Positions 24,991-29,994 of a DNA stretch of 29,994 bases are shown here, piece by piece. A program made the translations under genes and the position numbers. Origin of the DNA: RFPI01 sp964398195. Lineage in GTDB: Bacteria; Pseudomonadota; Gammaproteobacteria; Burkholderiales; Methylophilaceae. The notes under the pieces are model-generated. The model was not told where the DNA came from. It worked only from the letters and a program-made list of their open reading frames with translations, and did no database searches. The DNA lies in contig CAYNLW010000014.1 in assembly GCA_964398195.1 (NCBI GenBank), positions 1 to 29,994 of the forward strand, read 5' to 3'. How positions within the stretch are numbered: the stretch's first letter is position 1; each line of letters begins with the position of its first letter.

Positions 24991-25521
24991 ATGATAGATC
25001 GTGATGGTTATCGTCCGAATGTCGGCATTATTCTCTGCAATCATAAGAACGAAGTTTTTTGGGGAAAACGAGTAAAAGAACACTCTTGGCAGTTTCCTCA
25101 AGGGGGCATTAAACACGGTGAGTCGCCAGAAGCGGCGATGTATCGTGAGTTAATGGAAGAAGTCGGACTTCGCCCCGAGCACGTCAAAATTTTAGGCCGC
25201 ACCCGCGATTGGTTGCGTTATGACGTGCCTAGCACTTGGGTTAAAAGAGAATGGCGCGGTACATATCGGGGACAAAAGCAGATTTGGTTTTTGTTGCGTT
25301 TGGTTGGCAAAGATACCGATGTCTCGCTCAGAGCCTCAGAGCACCCTGAGTTTGACGCTTGGCGCTGGAGCGATTATTGGTTTCCTATCGATAGCGTGAT
25401 TGAATTTAAGCGCGAAGTGTATCGCAACGCACTCAATGAATTGGCCCTCATTCTGTTTCCCAAAAATACCGGTCCTAGATTGCGTTATCCCGCCAATAGA
25501 CCGCGCCGAGTGAAAGGCTAG
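24991..25521 (+). CDS. rppH: RNA pyrophosphohydrolase RppH
   Basis: Nudix hydrolase that removes pyrophosphate from the 5' triphosphate of mRNA and so starts RNase E decay. From MIDRDGYRPNVGI the protein follows E. coli RppH closely. The Nudix box occupies residues 38-60 with YRELMEEVGL, and WRWSDYWFPIDSVIEFKREVY is the conserved distal part. It has 176 residues, with a basic C-terminal tail (RYPANRPRRVKG). The ATG at 24991 is preceded by AAGG nine bases away. A TTG two codons earlier is less likely. Single gene between two minus-strand units, ended by its own terminator. Confidence 0.96.
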   Translation: MIDRDGYRPNVGIILCNHKNEVFWGKRVKEHSWQFPQGGIKHGESPEAAMYRELMEEVGLRPEHVKILGRTRDWLRYDVPSTWVKREWRGTYRGQKQIWFLLRLVGKDTDVSLRASEHPEFDAWRWSDYWFPIDSVIEFKREVYRNALNELALILFPKNTGPRLRYPANRPRRVKG

Positions 25522-25547
25522 CCTTTACGCCAGCATTACCCAACCAG

Positions 25548-25569
25548 CAGGGGCTATGCCCCTGTTTTA
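25548..25569 (+). terminator. Convergent terminator between rppH and psd
   Basis: Perfect seven-base-pair stem CAGGGGC / GCCCCTG (25548-25554 and 25558-25564) with loop TAT, then TTTTATTT on the plus strand. It ends rppH transcription 26 bases past the stop. The T-tail overlaps the psd stop codon from the other strand. On the minus strand the tail is not T-rich. Confidence 0.85.
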
Positions 25570-26412
25570 TTTGGCCGACATCGCCTCACCTAGTTGTACC
25601 GCTTTGCCAGCTTGCCAATCGGCATGCCACTGAGCTGAGCCCGCAGGCAATAGCACGATCACGGTAGAACCCAGCAGAAAACGTCCCATTTCCTCGCCTT
25701 GCGCCAGATGTATGGCTTGTGAGGCATAATCCCAACGTTGAATGTTGCCGCTGCGTGGCGGATTCACCACCCCATGCCAAACCGTGGCCATGCTGCCGAC
25801 GATGGTGGCGCCCACCAAAATCATGACAAACTTGCCCGCCTTGCCCTGAAACTCACAAATCACGCGCTCATTGCGGGCAAATAAACCTGGCACATATTCA
25901 GCCGTCAGCGGATTGACAGAAAACAGGCTGCCCGGCACATAGGTCATACTCAACAGTTGGCCGGCGCAGGGCATATGGATGCGGTGGTAATCCCTAGGGC
26001 TAAGATAAATCGTGGCAAAGCGCCCCTGCTGGTAATCCGCCTGCATCTGGCTGTCGCCAGCCAATAGCGCGGCTAGCGAGTAATGGTGCTGTTTGGCTTG
26101 AATCAGGCTGCCCTGCTGAATATCACCACATTGGCTAATCTTGCCATCAACTGGGCATACCAATTGCGCACGCGCTTGGCGGCGTAAGCCGGCTTTGAGG
26201 GGGCGGGTAAAGAAGGCGTTAAAGCTGGCATAGCTGGCGATATCACTATGCGCTGCCTCATGCATATCCACTTGATAACGCTTAATAAACCATGCAATAA
26301 AACGCTGCGTGAGCCAGCCTAGGCGGGCATTGGCTAAACGCCCAGCCAGCGCGGTAATGGCTTGTTTGGGCAACGCATATTGTAGATAAATGGAAAACGG
26401 CTTTAGCGACAT
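25567..26412 (-). CDS. psd: Phosphatidylserine decarboxylase proenzyme
   Basis: Membrane-associated pyruvoyl enzyme that makes phosphatidylethanolamine. The family N-terminus LQYALPKQAITALAGRLA, the motifs ASFNAFFTRPLK, CPVDGKISQCG and SPRDYHRIHMP, and the self-cleavage site LGST (Ser249 from this start becomes the pyruvoyl group) are present. The start is ATG 26412 (MSLKPFSIYL), which matches the E. coli N-terminus. The longer ATG 26427 sits inside the T-tract of a strong terminator and has no Shine-Dalgarno. It lies in the ilvIHC strand order, but only transcripts that read through that terminator, or a promoter inside it, could express it. Confidence 0.94.
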   Translation of the reverse strand: MSLKPFSIYLQYALPKQAITALAGRLANARLGWLTQRFIAWFIKRYQVDMHEAAHSDIASYASFNAFFTRPLKAGLRRQARAQLVCPVDGKISQCGDIQQGSLIQAKQHHYSLAALLAGDSQMQADYQQGRFATIYLSPRDYHRIHMPCAGQLLSMTYVPGSLFSVNPLTAEYVPGLFARNERVICEFQGKAGKFVMILVGATIVGSMATVWHGVVNPPRSGNIQRWDYASQAIHLAQGEEMGRFLLGSTVIVLLPAGSAQWHADWQAGKAVQLGEAMSAK

Positions 26413-26424
26413 AAATTCCAGCAC

Positions 26425-26458
26425 CATAAAAAAAGGGGAAGAACTAGGCTTCCCCTTT
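26425..26458 (-). terminator. Strong terminator after ilvC, abutting psd
   Basis: A ten-base-pair perfect stem (26432-26441 with 26449-26458, AAAGGGGAAG / CTTCCCCTTT) around a seven-base loop. On the minus strand a run of seven T follows and leads directly into the first possible psd ATG. It looks like a full intrinsic terminator for the ilv transcript. It could equally act as an attenuator for psd. Confidence 0.88.
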
Positions 26459-26500
26459 GGATTTGCGAAGAAAAATTAGGGATTTGCGAAGAAAAATTAG
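26459..26500 (-). repeat. 21-base tandem duplication over the ilvC stop codon
   Basis: Two exact head-to-tail 21-base copies (26459-26479 and 26480-26500), each containing GATTTGCGAAGAAAAATTA on the plus strand. The second copy covers the ilvC TAA (26497-26499). The first carries the same TAA in the same frame 21 bases further on, so a second stop is duplicated. It probably arose by replication slippage. Confidence 0.9.
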
Positions 26501-27513
26501 TTTTTGCTTTGATCCACTAATTTGTTTTTGGCTATCCATGGCATCATGGCGCGCAATTTACCGCCCACCTGTTCAATCTGATGCATCGCGGTCAAACGAC
26601 GACGTGCTGTCATTTCAGGATAGTTGGTACGGCCTTCTAAGATAAAGCGTTTGGCATAATCACCATTTTGAATATTGGCCAAAGCCTGACGCATGGCCTT
26701 GCGTGATTCTTCATTAATCACTTGTGGGCCAGTCACATACTCACCATATTCAGCGTTGTTGGAAATTGAGTAATTCATATTGGCAATACCGCCTTCATAC
26801 ATCAAATCAACAATTAGCTTTAATTCGTGCAAGCACTCGAAATAGGCCATCTCAGGCGCATAACCGGCTTCCACCAAGGTCTCAAAACCCGCTTTCACCA
26901 ACTCTACTGCGCCACCGCACAATACCGCTTGTTCACCAAATAAATCGGTTTCGGTTTCTTCACGGAAGTCAGTTTCAATCACGCCGCCCTTAGTGCCGCC
27001 ATTGGCTGCTGCATAGGACAAAGCGATGTCTTTAGCGTTGCCGCTAGCGTCTTGATAGACCGCGATTAAAGAGGGCACACCGCCGCCTTTTAAATATTCA
27101 GAACGCACGGTATGACCTGGGCCTTTAGGCGCAATCATAATCACATTCATTTCTTTGCTAGGCACGATTTGGTTGTAGTGTATATTGAAGCCGTGTGCAA
27201 AGGCCAAGGTCGCACCTTTCTTCAAATACGGAGCCACTTCACTGTGGTAAATCGCTGCCATGGATTCATCTGGCAACAGAATCATCACTAAGTCAGCATT
27301 TTTTACTGCTTCTGGAATTTCTGCCACTTGATGGCCAGCGGCCTGAGCTTTGCTCCAAGAGCTACCTTCTTTACGCACGCCAACTGTGACATTGACGCCG
27401 GAGTCTTTTAGGTTCTGCGCATGGGCATGACCTTGTGAACCATAACCCACGATGGTGACCTTCATTTTTTTGATAATGGAGAGGTCAGCGTCTTTATCGT
27501 AATAAACTTTCAT
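26497..27513 (-). CDS. ilvC: Ketol-acid reductoisomerase (NADP+), class I
   Basis: Isomerises and reduces acetolactate or acetohydroxybutyrate in valine, leucine and isoleucine synthesis. The 338 residues mark the short class I form. The cofactor loop is GYGSQGHAHAQNLKDSG, followed by GVRKEGSSWSKA, whose Arg/Ser/Ser suits NADPH. Metal ligands are in GGVIETDFREETETDLFGEQ and in FECLHELKLIVDL. Its Shine-Dalgarno is AAAGG. It lies 51 bases after ilvH and is the last gene before a strong terminator. Its stop codon lies in a tandem duplication. Confidence 0.97.
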   Translation of the reverse strand: MKVYYDKDADLSIIKKMKVTIVGYGSQGHAHAQNLKDSGVNVTVGVRKEGSSWSKAQAAGHQVAEIPEAVKNADLVMILLPDESMAAIYHSEVAPYLKKGATLAFAHGFNIHYNQIVPSKEMNVIMIAPKGPGHTVRSEYLKGGGVPSLIAVYQDASGNAKDIALSYAAANGGTKGGVIETDFREETETDLFGEQAVLCGGAVELVKAGFETLVEAGYAPEMAYFECLHELKLIVDLMYEGGIANMNYSISNNAEYGEYVTGPQVINEESRKAMRQALANIQNGDYAKRFILEGRTNYPEMTARRRLTAMHQIEQVGGKLRAMMPWIAKNKLVDQSKN

Positions 27514-27564
27514 GTTTTACCTTTCAGGACTTTCTATCTAATTAAATTCAATAAACCAAGCCAA

Positions 27565-28056
27565 TTAAACTTTTAAAATTCTATCGCCACGCCCTATACC
27601 AGAGGCGCCAGTCCGCACAGTTTCCAAAATCACCGAGCGATCCAGCGCTTCTAAAAAGGCGTCCAGCTTAGAGCCAGAGCCAGTCATCTCTATGGTGTAG
27701 CTACCATCTGCCACATCGATAATGCGGCCACGGAAAATATCACTAATCCGTTTCATTTCTTCGCGCAAAGGCCCAGTGGCTTTGACTTTGACTAACATCA
27801 GTTCGCGCTCGATAAAACGGCCATCATTTAAATCTAACACCTTGACCACATCGACCAATTTATTCAGATGTTTGATGATTTGTTCAATCACATCATCTGA
27901 ACCCGAGGTAACTATAGTCATGCGCGACAGCGTTTCGTCTTCAGTAGGCGCTACCGTTAACGACTCAATGTTATAACCACGCGCAGAGAATAAGCCGGCC
28001 ACACGAGAAAGCGCGCCCGCCTCATTTTCCATCAATAGCGAGATAATATGTTTCAT
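27565..28056 (-). CDS. ilvH: Acetolactate synthase III regulatory small subunit
   Basis: ACT-domain subunit that activates the catalytic subunit and brings valine feedback. At exactly 163 residues it matches E. coli IlvH rather than the much shorter IlvN. HIISLLMENEAGALSRVAGL is the ACT start, with Gly14 and Asn29 kept at the valine-binding positions known from E. coli IlvH, so the enzyme should be valine-sensitive. RGRIIDVADGSYTIEMTG belongs to the C-terminal domain. The ATG shares a base with the ilvI stop (TAATG). Confidence 0.95.
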   Translation of the reverse strand: MKHIISLLMENEAGALSRVAGLFSARGYNIESLTVAPTEDETLSRMTIVTSGSDDVIEQIIKHLNKLVDVVKVLDLNDGRFIERELMLVKVKATGPLREEMKRISDIFRGRIIDVADGSYTIEMTGSGSKLDAFLEALDRSVILETVRTGASGIGRGDRILKV

Positions 28057-29822
28057 TAACCTTCTCCCTCGCTAGCAGCCTCATCAGCGCCCGGCTCATC
28101 GCCCAAGATCATCTCTGACAAGCCTTTGCCATTGGGCACCATAGGGAACACATTTTCTTTTTGGTCGGTGACAAAATTCATAAATACCAAGCGATCTTTC
28201 ATGGCAAACGCTTCTTGTAGCGCACCTTCTACATCATCAGGACGCTCGATATTCATGCCCACATGGCCATACGATTCGGCCATTTTGACAAAATCAGGCA
28301 AGCTATCCATATACGACTCAGAGTAGCGGTTGTTATAGAAAAACTCTTGCCACTGACGCACCATGCCCAGATAGCGGTTGTTGAGCAGAATGATTTTGAT
28401 AGGCAGATTAAATTGTTTACAGGTAGATAATTCCTGAATATTCATCTGTATGCTGCCCTCGCCAGTGACGCAAGCCACTTGCGCATCGGGGAACGCCAAC
28501 TGACAGCCCATGGCGTAGGGCAAGCCCACACCCATGGTGCCTAGGCCGCCAGAGTTAATCCAACGTCTAGGTTTGTCGAATTTGTAATATTGCGCAGCCC
28601 ACATTTGGTGTTGGCCAACGTCAGAAGTCACAAAAGCATCGCCCTTGGTCACTTTCCATAATTTTTCTATCACTTGTTGTGGCTTGATAATGCCATCTGC
28701 CAAGCGGTAGCTAGCGGTGTTCTTGCCACGCCATTGTTCAATCTGCGCCCACCATTGTTTGATGGCAGCTGTATCGGGACGCTTGCTTTCCGCAGCCAAT
28801 AATTCATTCATTTCAGCCACGACTGATTGCACATGGCCAACGATAGGCACATCTACTTTAACGCGCTTGGAAATAGAAGAAGGATCCACATCAATATGAA
28901 TAATGGTGCGTGGCACACTTAAGAAGTGGTCTGGATTGCCGATGACGCGGTCATCAAAACGCGCACCAACCGCCAACAACACATCGCAATTCTGCATAGC
29001 ATTATTCGCTTCATAAGTGCCGTGCATGCCCAACATACCGACATATTGCGCATCGGTAGCGGGGTAGCCACCCAAGCCCATCAGCGTATTGGTCACCGGG
29101 AAACCCAAGGTTTTGGCCAGCTTGACTAACTCAGCCGCTGCATCGCCCAACACCAAGCCACCGCCGGTGTAAATCATCGGACGTTTGGCTTCGAGTAATA
29201 ATTTAACGGCTTTTTTGATTTGCCCAGAATGCCCTTTCACCACCGGCGTATAAGAACGCATCTCTATGGTTTTGGGGTAAGCATATTCAGCGATATCCGC
29301 CGTGATATCTTTAGGAATATCCACCACCACCGGACCAGGACGGCCGCTGGAAGCGATATAAAAAGCTTTTTTCATGGTGATGGCTAAATCACGCGCATCT
29401 TTCACCAAGAAATTATGTTTCACGCATGGGCGCGTTACCCCCACCATATCCACCTCTTGGAAAGCGTCCATGCCTATTGCCGCCGTCGGCACTTGACCGG
29501 AAATCACCACCAAAGGCACTGAGTCCATATACGCGGTAGCAATGCCGGTCACCGCATTAGTGGCACCGGGACCCGAAGTGACCAAAGCCACACCAACGCG
29601 ACCGGTAGCTCGTGAATAAGCGTCTGCCGCATGCACCGCAGCCTGCTCATGACGCACCAAGATATGCTTAAACTTGTTTTGTTTAAACAAAGCGTCGTAG
29701 ATATGTAAAACAGCCCCACCAGGATAGCCGAATACAAATTCAACATTTTCCTCGTGCAAACAGCGCATGATAATTTCCGCGCCGCTCAACTGTTCGGTTT
29801 TTTGATAACTGCTATCGTCCAT
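28056..29822 (-). CDS. ilvI: Acetolactate synthase III catalytic large subunit
   Basis: ThDP/FAD enzyme making acetolactate from two pyruvates, or acetohydroxybutyrate with 2-oxobutyrate. It has FVFGYPGGAVLHIYDAL, the catalytic Glu in RHEQAAVHAADAYSRATG, the FAD region and the ThDP motif TGEGSIQMNIQELSTC ending LNN. The GEG form (rather than GDG) is common in this family. It has 588 residues with a short acidic tail (GDEPGADEAASEGEG). It is named ilvI because the partner is an IlvH-type subunit; ilvB would be an equally common label. The Shine-Dalgarno is weak. The upstream gap contains no obvious leader peptide with runs of Leu, Ile or Val codons. Confidence 0.95.
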   Translation of the reverse strand: MDDSSYQKTEQLSGAEIIMRCLHEENVEFVFGYPGGAVLHIYDALFKQNKFKHILVRHEQAAVHAADAYSRATGRVGVALVTSGPGATNAVTGIATAYMDSVPLVVISGQVPTAAIGMDAFQEVDMVGVTRPCVKHNFLVKDARDLAITMKKAFYIASSGRPGPVVVDIPKDITADIAEYAYPKTIEMRSYTPVVKGHSGQIKKAVKLLLEAKRPMIYTGGGLVLGDAAAELVKLAKTLGFPVTNTLMGLGGYPATDAQYVGMLGMHGTYEANNAMQNCDVLLAVGARFDDRVIGNPDHFLSVPRTIIHIDVDPSSISKRVKVDVPIVGHVQSVVAEMNELLAAESKRPDTAAIKQWWAQIEQWRGKNTASYRLADGIIKPQQVIEKLWKVTKGDAFVTSDVGQHQMWAAQYYKFDKPRRWINSGGLGTMGVGLPYAMGCQLAFPDAQVACVTGEGSIQMNIQELSTCKQFNLPIKIILLNNRYLGMVRQWQEFFYNNRYSESYMDSLPDFVKMAESYGHVGMNIERPDDVEGALQEAFAMKDRLVFMNFVTDQKENVFPMVPNGKGLSEMILGDEPGADEAASEGEG

Positions 29823-29858
29823 ATAAATTTGCGTGTCATAAACTTTTGGGAACCCTGA

Positions 29859-29909
29859 ACAGTATCTTGTTACGGCTATTTGGTCAAGGTCTAGGGGTGG
29901 GACATTATA
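29859..29909 (-). promoter_or_regulatory. Candidate promoters of the ilvIHC operon
   Basis: Two weak possibilities in the gap before ilvI. The first is TTGACC (29882-29887)-17 bases-TACTGT (29859-29864), giving a leader of about 30 bases. The second is a perfect TATAAT at 29904-29909 with no good -35, because the position falls within the tRNA-Ser terminator hairpin. Neither is proved. Confidence 0.35.
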
Positions 29910-29942
29910 AGAAAATCAAGCGATTAGTTGGGCAATCGCTTG
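29909..29942 (-). terminator. Hairpin terminator after tRNA-Ser
   Basis: A perfect nine-base-pair stem CAAGCGATT / AATCGCTTG (29917-29925 and 29934-29942) with an eight-base loop begins within the encoded CCA end of the tRNA. On the minus strand it is followed by ATTTTCTT. It is likely the tRNA-Ser terminator, although the U-tract is short. Its tail overlaps a TATAAT that may serve ilvI. Confidence 0.6.
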
Positions 29943-29994
29943 GCGGAGAAGGGGGGATTTGAACTCCCGAAGGATTATTCACCCTTGCCTGATT
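29941..29994 (-). tRNA. tRNA-Ser, 3' part (5' part outside window)
   Basis: The reverse complement gives the end of a class II tRNA: part of a long variable arm (AAGG...CCTT), T-loop TTCAAAT, acceptor strand CTTCTCC, discriminator G and an encoded CCA. The long variable arm and G73 point to serine. The anticodon lies beyond the window, so the isoacceptor is unknown. The T-stem GGGAG/CCCCC has one A-C mismatch at pair 52-62. Confidence 0.8.

Noticed and set aside
28056..29822. GEG instead of GDG in the ThDP motif of the acetolactate synthase
   Set aside because: From family knowledge the GEG form is common in IlvI/IlvB proteins of beta- and gammaproteobacteria, so it does not signal a defect.
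1..29994. Search for a defence system, prophage, CRISPR array or gene-transfer island
   Set aside because: Nearly every gene is a recognised housekeeping gene in conserved order. No integrase, transposase, regularly spaced repeats or att-like duplications beside the tRNAs are visible.

Overview
The window looks like an ordinary stretch of core chromosome from a Gram-negative betaproteobacterium. Moderate base composition, an LptD/SurA outer-membrane pathway, ubiquinone monooxygenases, an IlvI/IlvH acetolactate synthase and an xseB-ispA-dxs-folE2 block all fit. A periplasmic MxaD-like SRPBCC protein beside a YVTN beta-propeller protein, and an isocitrate dehydrogenase whose cofactor pocket looks NAD-type, lean toward a methylotrophic lineage such as Methylophilaceae. 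That placement is an inference and was not tested. No prophage, transposon, CRISPR array or defence island is visible.

Region 1 (1-7119): the C-terminal end of a TetR-type regulator (+), then tRNA-Met(CAU) (-) with its own strong promoter, then a long minus-strand series transcribed lptD > surA > pdxA > rsmA > adk, with overlaps or short gaps. Region 2 (7287-13806, +): amgK-murU (MurNAc recycling), pepP-ubiH-second ubiquinone monooxygenase with overlapping genes, and dsbC. DsbC and the two-cysteine LptD are plausibly functionally linked. Region 3 (13846-14240): a cold-shock gene with a promoter, a structured leader and a terminator. Region 4: icd (-), rluE, aroC and an MFS transporter (+). 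Region 5 (18557-23108, -): a broken alpha/beta hydrolase gene, xseB, ispA, dxs and folE2. Together with the ubi genes these supply isoprenoid and quinone precursors plus folate. Region 6: the beta-propeller and MxaD-like genes (-), and rppH (+). Region 7 (25548-29994, -): a tRNA-Ser truncated by the window edge, ilvI-ilvH-ilvC (branched-chain amino acids), a strong terminator, and psd lying directly behind it.

No gap without a gene exceeds 300 bases. I see no undescribed multi-gene system. The best leads are small: three end-to-end copies of the murU start region forming overlapping mini-ORFs, a frameshifting deletion in the hydrolase gene that removes the catalytic Asp region, an isocitrate dehydrogenase with NAD-type cofactor residues, alternative folds in the cold-shock leader, and psd beginning in the T-tract of the ilvC terminator.
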